Assembly (NCBI GenBank): GCA_038527485.1
Contig: JBCBFT010000021.1
Coordinates: forward strand, 1-64,000
Direction: 5' to 3'
DNA: 64,000 bases
Origin: JALEFZ01 sp038527485
Lineage (GTDB): Bacteria > Bacteroidota > Bacteroidia > J057
Shown: piece by piece, positions 33,842 to 44,269 of the stretch
Layout: every line of letters starts with the position of its first letter
Position numbering within the stretch: the stretch's first letter is position 1
Made by a program: the position numbers and the translations under genes
The notes under the pieces: model-generated
Seen by the model: only the letters and a program-made list of their open reading frames with translations
The model's database searches: none
Told to the model about the DNA's origin: nothing

Positions 33842-35593
33842 ATGAAGGAATTGGTAAGTAAGGCTGAGTTTGTTCGAGCGACGCAGCTTGAGCGGTATGG
33901 AATGGCAGGAGTAGCAGGTCCTTTGATGCGCCTGACGGGTTTATTCAAATTCAATAAACTATATCAAGAGATTCAGGAGAAAGAAGGGTTGGAATTTATA
34001 GACGCCTTCATGGAGCGAATGGACATAGAGGTAGAATGGGAAGGAAAAGGATTGCAAAAAATTCCAAAAGAAGGGCCTTTTATTACAATATCCAATCACC
34101 CTTTTGGGACATGGGATGGGTTGATTTTATTGAAACATCTCGCCAAAGATTGCCCACATTTTAAGGTCATGGCCAATCGCCTGGTCCAGCAAGTAGAGCC
34201 GATCAAAGATTATTTCATCTGGGTGAACCCCATGGAAGCACAAGGCTCCGCCATCAATGTTGCAGGCATGAAACATGCCTTGGAGCACCTAAAGGCAGGG
34301 CATCCGCTAGGGCTTTTTCCTGCGGGAGAAGTATCGACCTTCCAGCCCAAGTCTCTCACTGTCTCTGACAGAGCCTGGCAGCGCCCGGCCGTCAAACTGA
34401 TCCAGAAAGCAGGCGTCCCCGTTATTCCCATTTATTTTTCGGGTGCCAATAGTCCTTTGTTTCACCTCATGGGCATGATTCATCCCCTATTTCGTACGGC
34501 TCAGATCCCACGTGAAAGCCTCAAAATGGCCCATTCCAAGGTCCGTGTACGCGTAGGCTCCCCCATCTCCGTACGAGACATCAAGCAAATTGACGGGGTA
34601 GACCGTCTTGGACGATACCTGCGTGCTAGAACGTATTCTATCGGGTCAAATCTGGAAGTGGGGACATTCTTCGGCAGCCGCAGCAGAAACAAGCCCACAC
34701 AGAAAGAGCAACCCATCGTCGATCCAAGACCTCAGCATCTGATCCTTAAAGAAATAGAGGCACTTGGAGAAGAACATAAGCTCACATCACAAGCAGAATT
34801 TGATATTTATGTAGCTGCAGCGCAGCAGATTCCCAACCTGCTACAGGAGATCGGGAGATCTCGCGAGGTCACATTCCGTAGCGTAGGCGAGGGCACTGGA
34901 CAGTCCAAAGACTTGGATGAGTTTGACCTGTACTACCTACATCTGATCATGTGGGATAGGGAAAATAAAAAAATCGTAGGTGCCTACAGGATGGGGCAAG
35001 GAGATTTGATCATCAAGAAATATGGCAAGCAAGGGTTTTATACCTCTTCCCTCTTTCACATGAAAGATGATCTGGTTCCTGTATTACGCCAGTCTGTGGA
35101 GTTGGGAAGGTCTTTCATCATGGAAGAGTACCAACGCAAGCGACTGCCCTTGTTTCTGCTCTGGCGTGGGATCTACACCTTCCTTAAGGGGCAACCCCAA
35201 TATCGCTACCTGATCGGGCCTGTGAGCATCAGCAACGATTACACCGATGTGGCCAAGAGCCTGATGGTGGCGATGATTGAACGCTATTTCTTTGATCCTG
35301 AGCTATCTCAGTATATCCAGCCGCGTAAGCAGTTTCGTCCCAAGATTCGAAAAATTGACCTCAATGATCTCCTTGATGGGGTAGGGGATAACCTCAAGCA
35401 GATCGATCGATTGATAGAGGAAATCGAACCCAGCCATTTTCGCCTACCCGTACTCCTCAAAAAATACATTCGCCAAAATGCGCGGATCATCGGCTTCAAT
35501 GTCGATCCGTTGTTCAACGATGCACTCGATGGTTTCATGGTGATGGATTTGACAGAACTTCCCGAAGCGACTGAGGAGAATATGACCAAATAG
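33842..35593 (+). CDS. Bifunctional acyltransferase, OlsF-like (aminolipid synthesis)
   Basis: A 583-residue two-domain protein. N-terminal half (about 60-275) is a PlsC-type acyltransferase: SNHPFGTWDGL supplies the catalytic His/Asp, FPAGEVS is the substrate-binding motif, followed by PVIPIYFSGANS. The C-terminal half (about 300-520) is a GNAT/hemolysin-like N-acyltransferase (VGAYRMGQGDLI, SLFHMKDDL, SVELGRSFIMEEYQRKRLPL, LIGPVSISNDY). This is the arrangement of OlsF, in which one chain N-acylates an amino acid and then O-acylates the product to give ornithine- or glycine-type aminolipids of the membrane. The amino acid cannot be told from sequence. Single gene. Confidence 0.8.
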   Translation: MKELVSKAEFVRATQLERYGMAGVAGPLMRLTGLFKFNKLYQEIQEKEGLEFIDAFMERMDIEVEWEGKGLQKIPKEGPFITISNHPFGTWDGLILLKHLAKDCPHFKVMANRLVQQVEPIKDYFIWVNPMEAQGSAINVAGMKHALEHLKAGHPLGLFPAGEVSTFQPKSLTVSDRAWQRPAVKLIQKAGVPVIPIYFSGANSPLFHLMGMIHPLFRTAQIPRESLKMAHSKVRVRVGSPISVRDIKQIDGVDRLGRYLRARTYSIGSNLEVGTFFGSRSRNKPTQKEQPIVDPRPQHLILKEIEALGEEHKLTSQAEFDIYVAAAQQIPNLLQEIGRSREVTFRSVGEGTGQSKDLDEFDLYYLHLIMWDRENKKIVGAYRMGQGDLIIKKYGKQGFYTSSLFHMKDDLVPVLRQSVELGRSFIMEEYQRKRLPLFLLWRGIYTFLKGQPQYRYLIGPVSISNDYTDVAKSLMVAMIERYFFDPELSQYIQPRKQFRPKIRKIDLNDLLDGVGDNLKQIDRLIEEIEPSHFRLPVLLKKYIRQNARIIGFNVDPLFNDALDGFMVMDLTELPEATEENMTK

Positions 35594-35663
35594 GTAGCGC
35601 GCATTTTTCATCCTTCATGGCACATTTTTCATGAGACTTACGCTGGTGAGTCGGATACACCTT

Positions 35664-35705
35664 GAAAAATGAAAAATGAAAAATGAAAAATGAAAAATGA
35701 AAAAT
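35664..35705. repeat. 7-bp tandem repeat (GAAAAAT)6
   Basis: Six exact GAAAAAT units follow two inverse ATTTTTCAT words (35602-35632), so the transcript could fold back imperfectly. The tract lies between the acyltransferase and T9SS genes and may vary in copy number. Confidence 0.9.
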
Positions 35706-35808
35706 AGATCATGTCAGCTTTTGGGCATACTTTCTTTTAGATAAATTTTTATCATGGATATTATTGTGGGTGAAATAAAAGTTTGAATACCCTCAACTAT
35801 CCGGATCC

Positions 35809-38169
35809 ATGACCCTTCGTCTACGCATCCTTGCTCTCTTAACCACTATTTTCCTGCTACAATATTCTGCTATTGGTCAACTCCCTGTACCTGAGGCTGA
35901 AGCAGTATATGGCGGAAACATTCTTGCTATTACGGGGATCAAGACCTCTTCTACGAGCTCGCGCATCTTTGTGACGACTGAGAGCGCCAACTCGGCGTTT
36001 TTCATGGATGTAACACATAGCGGTGACAACGCTACCTTTGGAGATTTCCAAGTAGTCGGTGCACTAGATACAGAGGCAGGTTTTGGATCAGGTATCGAAC
36101 AAATCGATGCACACACGACTTCGGGACATCTTTTCTTTATCCACCAAGGGTTTTTATACCACACAGATCCTACAAGTGATGTTGTACATTCTGTAGATGG
36201 GGCAGGTGTAGAGTCTTTATTGATAAGAGGAGATCACCTCTTCTACGTAAAAGGAGCCGAGCTGTATCATGGAATTTTAGATGTAAGCGGCAATTTTTCG
36301 GCAGGTATTGGCGCCCCTCTTTTGTTGCCTCCTGGTGTCAATCGGACCATACTCCGCATTCATCCTACAAATCAGAAGCTCTACATATTTGGACAAGGAA
36401 CTTCCCCCCTTTTGTACATTTCATCAGACGTGTATACCTGCTTACAGGCATCTACTATCTTGAAAGATTATGCGCCCATCAGCTTGACAGGGATTGTCGA
36501 ATGGACAGCTTTTGGGATTGCACCTGACGGACGTCGCTTCATAGCGGGTACCGACTCCAAGCAGAAGATCATCGCTTATGCAGACAACGATTCTGTCTGG
36601 ACACACCACAACTTAGGCATCGGCGGTGCGCCTGGAAAGAACCTGGATTTTGGAGGCAAAGCCAGTAGGTATTCGGTTTACTATGGAAGTATTCATAACA
36701 ATGATAACGGTCTCGTTGGCAGATGGAAGACCTCTGGTGCAATGGGACACGAAATCCATCTCCATGGTGGTCCTGTATATGTTGATCCCCAAAACCCTGA
36801 GGTGGTCTATTTGAGTACAGACATGGGCATAGGAGTTTGGGATAATAGAGGCGAGCAGATTGTGGAGATCAATGAAGGGATAGAGGCTGTACAAGTCAAT
36901 GGGATGGACATAGTTGCTCGAAAACAGATCGCATGGGTCGCTTCAAATTCGGGCATTCGAAAAGTGAGTAACTATCCCAACACACCCACTTGGTCTGCCC
37001 CTCATTTCCCCAATGGAGATCATACTCCTTATTATGCTGTGGCTATGTCAGGTCAAGATACGCAGACTGTTTACGCTTGTAATCTCCGCGTATACAAAAC
37101 GGAAGATGGGGCGCATTCTTGGCATCGCGTGTTCTCAGCCGAAGATCCGCCTTATGATTTCCCTTCCACAGAAAACCTGACTACAGGCGCAGCGCGCATA
37201 CAAGCTGTCAAAACATGCCCCCTCGACGAAAATATCGTCATGGTAGGTTATGAGATGGAGTGGGGAGAGAATGGAGGATTATTTTATTCGCTAGATGGAG
37301 GAATGACGTGGCAGCAACAACTTATCCAAGCTACTACCACAGGTTATGATGTGAATGTGAAAGACATCGTGTTTACGCAGGAAGGCATGGATACGGTAGC
37401 CTACATTGGCGTAGCTTATAACCATATGGTTGCAGGTGGTCATGCAATCTATCGTCTCGTCAAACATGGGACTTCATGGACCGTGATGCAAGACATGGGC
37501 AGTGGAGGCACAAGCACGGGATCAGCTATTATAGTCAGTGTTACGGACATTTCTCGAAGTCCAAGTGGAGATACGCTGGTAGCTTGTGGGATAGATATAG
37601 AAACGAATCATCCTGTAGTTTACTTCAAGGATTTGAAGGGGACGAATGTGTGGACGCCTTACACGACCTCTGGCTTTCCTTTTTCCCCAGGTAAAATCGT
37701 CAAATCCCTCACGTATGGAGTAGATACTGTATATGCAGCTGTCGACGAAGAGATATACTATTTTTCTAAAGGAGCCTCATCGTGGACACGAGGGTATACC
37801 TATCCCTCAGGAACCCAAATTCAGTTTTTGCATGACGATGCCTTATGGGTAGGAACTGAGACGGGCTTATATGGGCATCGAGGAAAGGGAGTAACTACTG
37901 CTATTAACTCTCAGCCAGAGGTTTCGCTGATTCAAGCTGTGCCCAATCCTGTAGATGTTTTCCCTCTTGAGGTTCGCTTCCCCTCTTTATCTCAAGTACC
38001 TACAGAAATGCGCATCTACAACGCCGCAGGGCAGATGACCGCGGCTCGACGATTTGGCCCTGGGCAGATCTTCCTGCTAGATAAATATCCTTTTCCAGTA
38101 CCAGGTGTATATTTGATTGAGGTCAGAAATGAAGGGGTAGAGACTGTGTTGAAAGTAGTGGTACAGTAA
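35809..38169 (+). CDS. T9SS-exported BNR/beta-propeller-like protein
   Basis: A 786-residue secreted protein. Signal peptide about 1-23 (ILALLTTIFLLQYSAIG). The body is a series of beta repeats with VYxSTDMGIGVW-, VYKTEDGAHSWHRVF-, LFYSLDGGMTWQQQ-type Asp-box (BNR) motifs, as in VPS10/sialidase-like propellers. The last 80 residues (QAVPNPVDVF ... MRIYNAAGQMTAARR ... PVPGVYLIEVRNEG) are a type A T9SS C-terminal sorting domain, which directs export across the outer membrane. No hydrolase motif is visible; a binding or structural role is likely. Confidence 0.85.
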   Translation: MTLRLRILALLTTIFLLQYSAIGQLPVPEAEAVYGGNILAITGIKTSSTSSRIFVTTESANSAFFMDVTHSGDNATFGDFQVVGALDTEAGFGSGIEQIDAHTTSGHLFFIHQGFLYHTDPTSDVVHSVDGAGVESLLIRGDHLFYVKGAELYHGILDVSGNFSAGIGAPLLLPPGVNRTILRIHPTNQKLYIFGQGTSPLLYISSDVYTCLQASTILKDYAPISLTGIVEWTAFGIAPDGRRFIAGTDSKQKIIAYADNDSVWTHHNLGIGGAPGKNLDFGGKASRYSVYYGSIHNNDNGLVGRWKTSGAMGHEIHLHGGPVYVDPQNPEVVYLSTDMGIGVWDNRGEQIVEINEGIEAVQVNGMDIVARKQIAWVASNSGIRKVSNYPNTPTWSAPHFPNGDHTPYYAVAMSGQDTQTVYACNLRVYKTEDGAHSWHRVFSAEDPPYDFPSTENLTTGAARIQAVKTCPLDENIVMVGYEMEWGENGGLFYSLDGGMTWQQQLIQATTTGYDVNVKDIVFTQEGMDTVAYIGVAYNHMVAGGHAIYRLVKHGTSWTVMQDMGSGGTSTGSAIIVSVTDISRSPSGDTLVACGIDIETNHPVVYFKDLKGTNVWTPYTTSGFPFSPGKIVKSLTYGVDTVYAAVDEEIYYFSKGASSWTRGYTYPSGTQIQFLHDDALWVGTETGLYGHRGKGVTTAINSQPEVSLIQAVPNPVDVFPLEVRFPSLSQVPTEMRIYNAAGQMTAARRFGPGQIFLLDKYPFPVPGVYLIEVRNEGVETVLKVVVQ

Positions 38170-38235
38170 TAAGGTTACGGCAAGCAAGTAACTTGATCCT
38201 TAAATGTTGACAAAATTTTTCAATCGCATGATTCA

Positions 38236-39252
38236 CTACATTTCTTCTGCTGTATCCCCTTTCTGATTCGCTTCTCTTTTCGCCTCCTCTGCCATGACCT
38301 CCAGCTCTTGATTGCCCAGCATATTATATAGCGCATGAATCATGACGCCAAAACCAACGCCAAAGATGATGAGCAAGGTGCTGATCCAGCCATCAAACGT
38401 GAACGAAAGCCGTATAAGTACAGTAGATACCACAAAACCCGCATTGCGTATCAAGACGCTGTAACGATCCGTAAAATTCAGCGAAATAATCAGCAAGACC
38501 ACATCTACCAGGATCAAGATCAGGAAGAAATCCTCGTAAAATACATTGTTGATATCCGATAGATCTTTGATGATCCCTTGATTGAATTGGGAGATCTCGA
38601 TCAGCCATTCCCCAAAAGCAATGGCAGACAAGATGATGAGAAAAGGAAGAAGGATAAGGGTAGAAAACTTCTTCAGTGTAATGAAACGACTGTAGCGAGG
38701 AGAGGCAGGAATACGAGGCCTTGTACGCATCAGTTTGTAAAAAAGAAAAATCAAGTAGAAGATCACGACTACCCCTATCATGTCTGCCGCTAGGTCAAGG
38801 TTTTTGGCATTGGATAAAAAAGTCATGCTTTTATCCCAAACTCCTGTATCGGCAGTAGGCGGAACCACTTCTTCTACTTTAGTTCCTGTATAGTTAGATT
38901 CTACTTTCGCAATGTCCTTGAAAATCCTTCTGAGGACAATCAATGAAATAATTTCATATTGCTTTCCTATAGCAGTAGTAAAGGAGGAGGGGAGATAATA
39001 AACAAGGAGAAATACTTCAAAAATCAGGATGAAAGAGAAGGGGGTATAAACCGCCGAAATAGGATTGACGAGAAGTTCGCTGTGGATTCCCAGTGTCCCA
39101 CTTTCAAAGTCGAAAATCAGGATAAGGCCTAAATGGATGAAAAATCCTAACAAAGCCAAGCCTATAATCACCCTTTCTAGCTGATGTTTGTAGTGGGGCT
39201 TGAAGATCCGATCAAACCACTTGTGTGTGAGGGTAGTAATGCGCATTGCCAT
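38236..39252 (-). CDS. Polytopic membrane protein, unknown
   Basis: A 338-residue inner-membrane protein with about seven hydrophobic helices (near 28-48, 70-90, 155-175, 200-218, 240-262, 275-290, 292-312), a charged loop (about 105-145) and a Glu/Lys-rich cytoplasmic tail. Arg/Lys-rich stretches precede several helices, but no channel filter or transporter signature is recognisable. Convergent with the T9SS-exported gene. Confidence 0.6.
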   Translation of the reverse strand: MAMRITTLTHKWFDRIFKPHYKHQLERVIIGLALLGFFIHLGLILIFDFESGTLGIHSELLVNPISAVYTPFSFILIFEVFLLVYYLPSSFTTAIGKQYEIISLIVLRRIFKDIAKVESNYTGTKVEEVVPPTADTGVWDKSMTFLSNAKNLDLAADMIGVVVIFYLIFLFYKLMRTRPRIPASPRYSRFITLKKFSTLILLPFLIILSAIAFGEWLIEISQFNQGIIKDLSDINNVFYEDFFLILILVDVVLLIISLNFTDRYSVLIRNAGFVVSTVLIRLSFTFDGWISTLLIIFGVGFGVMIHALYNMLGNQELEVMAEEAKREANQKGDTAEEM

Positions 39253-39817
39253 GAAAAGTCCAACTTCACGTATAACTTATTTGTTTGGTATAGAGCCATT
39301 TTAAAAGCGCCGAATCTGGAACTACTACCTGCAAGATTTTGGGGAAAAGAGGAAGTTATTTTGGCTCGTGCTGTGAAGAAGAAAAGGTGATATTGCCTCC
39401 ATTCTCCTTTAGCTCTATTTTTGGGTAAAATGAATGGCAACCCTACGCAAGACACTATTTGCTACAGTCTCTAAAAAAGATTTACACTAGAATCTAATCT
39501 CTCATCAAAAAGGAGTATTTTTTCACACCTACTGACACAATGTCGCCTCCTTTCCTATGAAATTTTGTCCTCCTGCTTATCTTATGAACAATGATCAAGC
39601 ACTTTTGATCAGTTGTGAAACACGCTCATTCAATGTCATCGACAAAGGATGCAAGATCTCCGTATCTAGATAAAAAGTTAGACTTGTGGGAAAGTTGCGA
39701 AAAGAATCGAACGATGAATATTTTTCCCCCCACAAATCTTTTATTAGAAGCAACCTCACGAAATTTTGATAGGTCTTATAAACAGCTTTCGCGTACCCCC
39801 AAATAGTAGCTGAAGTC
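39253..39817. other. Intergenic region upstream of the caspase cluster
   Basis: 565 bp with no convincing gene. It must hold the promoter of the exported caspase cluster, but I could not identify a clear TTTG/TAnnTTTG pair. Confidence 0.5.
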
Positions 39818-42292
39818 ATGAAGAAGTCTACATTCGCTTTTATCCTTACATGTATCATCCTCGGACTAGGTCTGCCCTCCCTAGCCCAGCAACACAAAGG
39901 ACATCCCTTTGAAGAAGTAGGGCGCAACCTCTCCAAGAAGGGGAAGGAACTTCTGCGAATCGTAGACAATTACTCCCGAGCCCTCGCCAGCGATCCTTAC
40001 AACGGAGGATACTACAACAACAGAGCAGCGGCTTATTTTGACAATGGGGACTACCGCAAAGCCATCCTAGATTATTCCAAAGCTATTCAGTTTACCGATA
40101 ATAAGTACGTCAACCGCATGGCGCGGATGTACTACAAAAGAGGACTGTGCTACTATATCTTGGGGGAACACAATAAAGCTGTAGTAGATTTCTCTTCTGC
40201 GATTTCATTCCGACCCGATATTTCTGATTCCTACTATTTCAGAGGAAAAGTCAGAGCCATGATCTTCAACCAGCAGAGTCTGGCACGCCAAGACTTCATG
40301 CGTGTACTAGATCTAGCAGATTCGCCCTCTGTGCAAAAATCTTTCAGCTATCTCTTCTTGAGCCAAGCGCAAAGAGCCGAAGGAGAAGCTTTTGCACTCC
40401 TACGCTCCATCCCACCGATCAACCGCATGGATATCGCGCTGATGAAATATAACATTGCAGGATTGAAAGCCTTGCAAGGGGATAGCTATCAAGCGATCCG
40501 CTACCTAGAAGAAGCCCTTAGAAATGGATATTCAGATAAGCAATGGCTCATCCGTGACATCAATTTCCGTAGCCTTATTGATAACCGAGAATTTCACAAT
40601 CTTCTGTATCGTTACGGCCTGAGATACCAACTAGATAATAGAGTACCGCTTTATGTGACAGGGAAAGGCGTCCAATGTGATGAGCCCACGCCTGTACAGA
40701 CTACGCGTCCGGCTGCCTTGCGTGGATACAGCCTCAACTTCTCCGACCCCAATCGCAACAATCGCATAGACATTGGAGAAACGAGCTACATCGTATTTTC
40801 TCTAAAAAATGAAGGCCAAGGTGTGGGAAGGCAAGTCTCGATCTCTGTACAAGAAATCAATCGTGTAACGGGACTAGACTATAAAAGAAACGTGGCCGTC
40901 GGTGACATGGACCCTGGAAGCCGCATAGACATCAAGATTCCTGTCAAAGGAATGACAGCTGACAAAAATGATGTAGCCGAGTTCGAAATTAATGTAAGGG
41001 AGCAGAATGGCTTCGACGCAAGACCCATGCGCATCAGCATACCTGTGAGTGCTTATATGCCACCGATCATGGAGGTGACTGATTACAAATTTGCCTCTCA
41101 ACTGGGAGGACGCGTACGACTAGGCGTGCCCATCATGCTCAAACTAGCTGTCAAAAACAGCGGACAAGGAGCGGCTGAAGGTGTGCAAGTCAAGTTTGAA
41201 TTGCCTGAAAATGTGTTCACCGCTGGGGAAGCAGCTTTTGACCTACAAAACATGGCCCCTGGAGAGATGCGCATTCTGGACTTCGAATTCTTTACCAATA
41301 CAAGATATAGCTCTGATCTCATCCCCATCGTTGTACAGATTACGGATGCGAACGGAAAATATAAGAAGCGTCAAAACCTGATCCTGAAACTTGACGCACA
41401 ATTAGAGGTCGCTGACCGTGTCGTGATTACTTCGGTACCTGACCCAGCTGTAGACATCAAACCTCAGGATATACAGCTGACATCGGATGTCGATCGCAAC
41501 ATCCCGCGCTCAGGCAACCGCAACGCCAATGGGATCGCTGTCGTCATCGGCAATCGCGATTACCAGAATCCAGATGTACCACGCGTAGACTATGCGCTGC
41601 AAGATGCAGCCAGCATGCGCAAGTACCTCGAAGAGGCCTATGGCTTCGATCCTAACAACATCATTTTCCTCTCGAACGCAACCCAGGCAGACTTTAATGG
41701 GACTTTCGGGACAAAGGATGACCACAAAGCGAGACTCTTCAATCTAGTTAAGGAAAATGAGTCAGATGTCTTCGTATTCTACAGTGGACATGGAGCACCT
41801 GATCTAGAAACAGAGGAAGCCTACTTCGTTCCTGTAGACTGTGATCCTTCGCTCGTCCGATTCAATGGATACGCGATCAACACACTCTACAACAACCTAG
41901 CGAAGATTCCTTATCGCACATTGACCGTCGTACTCGATGCTTGCTTCAGTGGGACATCTGATAGAGGAACACTGATACCCAGAGCTTCACTAGTGAGAAT
42001 AAAATCTAGCGCGAACAGCATCTTCAAAGATCCCAAAGCGATGATCTTCACCTCTGCTACAGGAACACAGATCGCCTCTTGGTATCCAGAGCAGCAGCAC
42101 GGACTCTTCACCTACTACTTCTTGAAGGGATTGCAGGGTGCGGCAAATGAAGACAAAGATCGAAAGCTGACATTGGGTGAAATGAAAGCTTATATCAACG
42201 ACAATGTGCCTTACATGGCAAGAAGAATGAACAACCGGACGCAGACTCCAGAGGTCTTTGGAGCAGTGGAGGGTGTACTCTTAGACTATTAA
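39818..42292 (+). CDS. Exported TPR - Ig-like (CARDB) - caspase (C14) protease
   Basis: An 824-residue protein. Signal peptide 1-24 (KSTFAFILTCIILGLGLPSLA). TPR units span about 35-250 (NNRAAAYFDNGDYRKAILDY; YYKRGLCYYILGEHNKAVVDF). Two CARDB/Ig-like domains cover about 300-540 (ETSYIVFSLKNEGQGVGRQV; MLKLAVKNSGQGAAEGVQV). The C-terminal caspase-like domain (about 570-824) opens GIAVVIGNRDYQNP and has the dyad His658 (FYSGHGAP) and Cys709 (LDACFSG), so it should be active on peptide bonds after a basic or acidic residue. Unlike most bacterial metacaspases it carries an export signal, placing it in the periplasm or at the surface. First gene of a co-directional cluster of four exported proteins. 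Confidence 0.9.
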   Translation: MKKSTFAFILTCIILGLGLPSLAQQHKGHPFEEVGRNLSKKGKELLRIVDNYSRALASDPYNGGYYNNRAAAYFDNGDYRKAILDYSKAIQFTDNKYVNRMARMYYKRGLCYYILGEHNKAVVDFSSAISFRPDISDSYYFRGKVRAMIFNQQSLARQDFMRVLDLADSPSVQKSFSYLFLSQAQRAEGEAFALLRSIPPINRMDIALMKYNIAGLKALQGDSYQAIRYLEEALRNGYSDKQWLIRDINFRSLIDNREFHNLLYRYGLRYQLDNRVPLYVTGKGVQCDEPTPVQTTRPAALRGYSLNFSDPNRNNRIDIGETSYIVFSLKNEGQGVGRQVSISVQEINRVTGLDYKRNVAVGDMDPGSRIDIKIPVKGMTADKNDVAEFEINVREQNGFDARPMRISIPVSAYMPPIMEVTDYKFASQLGGRVRLGVPIMLKLAVKNSGQGAAEGVQVKFELPENVFTAGEAAFDLQNMAPGEMRILDFEFFTNTRYSSDLIPIVVQITDANGKYKKRQNLILKLDAQLEVADRVVITSVPDPAVDIKPQDIQLTSDVDRNIPRSGNRNANGIAVVIGNRDYQNPDVPRVDYALQDAASMRKYLEEAYGFDPNNIIFLSNATQADFNGTFGTKDDHKARLFNLVKENESDVFVFYSGHGAPDLETEEAYFVPVDCDPSLVRFNGYAINTLYNNLAKIPYRTLTVVLDACFSGTSDRGTLIPRASLVRIKSSANSIFKDPKAMIFTSATGTQIASWYPEQQHGLFTYYFLKGLQGAANEDKDRKLTLGEMKAYINDNVPYMARRMNNRTQTPEVFGAVEGVLLDY

Positions 42293-42466
42293 CAGCTTCA
42301 TGGATCAGTGACAGTATCATGGTTCACATTTCTGAACAATGACCACTGAAAAATGAACACTTTAAAAGCGTGAGCTCGGAAATAGATATATACCTCATAG
42401 CCAGTGCGGTAAGCACCTATTGAGAGACCGACTCCTTAATCAAGATTTAAATCATTAATCGAAAAG

Positions 42467-43183
42467 ATGAACATGAGACAGATTCTTTCTATCCTAACTG
42501 TGATGCTCGCACTGGCAATGGCCGTGCCCGCGAATGCACAATTGAGCCTCCGTAAAGAGGAGAAGCCCAAAAAAGAGCGTAAAGCAAATGAGCGTGCCGA
42601 AAAAGATGCCATCAAGGACATCAAGTCACGCGCAGTAAAAGAAGCCCGTAAGGAAGCCCGTAAAATCGGCAAGCAAGATTTCGTCACATTCCCTGGTAGC
42701 CTACCGATGGCCAAGCAGTTGGAGCGTGTATGGGTCATGCAGTACGAGCGCAACAAGGACGGTACGCCTAAGTACATCTTCGCAGACGGAAACGGTGTAG
42801 GTAAAACGCAGACAGCGACTGAATTGCAGGCAATGGAAGCGGCCAAGCTACAGCTAGCAGGACAGATCTCTAACGAGATCAACCAGATCGTCGAGTCCAA
42901 GATCGCCAACGAGCAGATCGACCGCGAGACAGGCCAGTCACTGACGAAATTTATCGCAGGTGGTAAGAACTACATCGTCCAGCACCTCGGATATGTTCGC
43001 CCTGAGTTCAAAGTATACCGCAACGTAGGGAAGAAGGACATGGAAGTATTCGTGAAAATCGGATACAACGCGGAGGAAGCATTTAGAGCGGCTGAGCGCG
43101 CACTCGAAGCAAAGGCTCGTGCAGAGCTAGAAGAAGAAGCCGATCTCTTGATCGATGAAATCAACCGTCTACTCGACCGTTAA
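42467..43183 (+). CDS. Exported LPP20-like protein
   Basis: A 238-residue protein with signal peptide 1-25 (RQILSILTVMLALAMAVPANA) and a highly basic Lys/Arg/Glu helix (about 30-70). The rest looks like an LPP20/FlgT-type domain: GNGVGKTQTATELQAMEAAKLQLAGQISN, the Ala-rich helix followed by beta strands QHLGYVRPEFKVYR and MEVFVKIGYN typical of that fold. The long acidic-basic C-terminal helix may be coiled coil. It lies 174 bp after the caspase gene and 135 bp before the DUF4384-like gene. The role is unknown; in such clusters these domains may serve as envelope-associated partners. Confidence 0.65.
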   Translation: MNMRQILSILTVMLALAMAVPANAQLSLRKEEKPKKERKANERAEKDAIKDIKSRAVKEARKEARKIGKQDFVTFPGSLPMAKQLERVWVMQYERNKDGTPKYIFADGNGVGKTQTATELQAMEAAKLQLAGQISNEINQIVESKIANEQIDRETGQSLTKFIAGGKNYIVQHLGYVRPEFKVYRNVGKKDMEVFVKIGYNAEEAFRAAERALEAKARAELEEEADLLIDEINRLLDR

Positions 43184-43318
43184 TCCATAGTATAGGCCAG
43201 CCCACGCTGTGCGATGTATAGCGTGACTGGCTTTTTAGAACCGATAACAGGGGCACGAGACCCCAGAGATAATATCCATCTCGATTCTCGTCTCTCGATT
43301 CTCACTTCTCAAAACATC

Positions 43319-44212
43319 ATGAAGAAAGCCCTACTTTTCCTTTGTATATCGTGTTTCGCTTTGGCACTCTCAGCCCAGCGAGTCAAAAAATCTACGGGTG
43401 AATATCAGATCAATCTCACAAGGTCTGATTTCAGCGAAGCCGAAGCATGCCAGAAGTGCCAAGAGATCGCCATGATCGAAGCCATAGAAAAGCAGTTTGG
43501 CCGTGTGATCTTGCAAGGAAACAGTACCTACATCGAGAATACCAATACAGGAGAAAAGGTCGAAACAAACCAGATATTCAACGTGATTGCAGAGACGTAT
43601 GTAAATGGAGAGTGGATCGAAACATTGGAAGAGTCATGCGATCGTTTTATAGACAATGGAGACTTTTGGGTTAAGTGTCAGGTGAAAGGGAAAGTACGTG
43701 AAATGGTCGCTCCCAAACTGGATTTAGTAGCCAAAACGCTGGACTGTGAATCCAAGACCTGTATCACCACAGAGTTTGTCGATGGAGAGTCTTTCTACCT
43801 TTATTTCAAATCTCCGATTGATGGGTATTTGACCGTATACATCGGAGATGCCGAGATGACTCAGCGCCTTTTACCTTATCGTCAAATGCCCAAAGGCATG
43901 CTCAATGGCGTAAAAGTCAAAGCAGATGAAGAGTATATTCTTTTTTCTTCACGGGAAGACCAACTCGAACTCGGTCCCTACGTAGAAGAATATGAATTCT
44001 ATACTGAATCAGATGTAGACCAGAACCGACTCTACGTCATCTACAGCAAAGATCCCCTTGTTAAGCCTTCTCTCTATCGAAATCCTGACCAAGGCGCAGG
44101 AGAAATGCCCATGCAGCTACCCATCATGGATTTCCAAAAATGGTTAGCGCAACAGAGACGATATAACACAGATATGCAGGTGCTTCGCCTGGATGTCACC
44201 ATCAAAAAATAG
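43319..44212 (+). CDS. Exported DUF4384-like protein
   Basis: A 297-residue protein. Signal peptide 1-19 (KALLFLCISCFALALSA). The N-terminal half (about 20-140) is an LPP20-like region with two conserved Cys (ACQKCQEI) and EAIEKQFGRVI. The C-terminal half (about 160-275) looks like a DUF4384 domain (GESFYLYFKSPIDGYLTVYI ... ADEEYILFSSREDQLELGPY), a beta-sandwich often fused to bacterial caspases or kinases. The ATG at 43319 is chosen because it begins a clean signal peptide; the longer frame is not signal-like. Third gene of the cluster. The domain pairing supports a functional link to the caspase. Confidence 0.65.
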   Translation: MKKALLFLCISCFALALSAQRVKKSTGEYQINLTRSDFSEAEACQKCQEIAMIEAIEKQFGRVILQGNSTYIENTNTGEKVETNQIFNVIAETYVNGEWIETLEESCDRFIDNGDFWVKCQVKGKVREMVAPKLDLVAKTLDCESKTCITTEFVDGESFYLYFKSPIDGYLTVYIGDAEMTQRLLPYRQMPKGMLNGVKVKADEEYILFSSREDQLELGPYVEEYEFYTESDVDQNRLYVIYSKDPLVKPSLYRNPDQGAGEMPMQLPIMDFQKWLAQQRRYNTDMQVLRLDVTIKK

Positions 44213-44269
44213 GCTTTGGATGTCACATCATCCTAAACAATGGGAACTCCCCCAACCAATTAGAATCTC

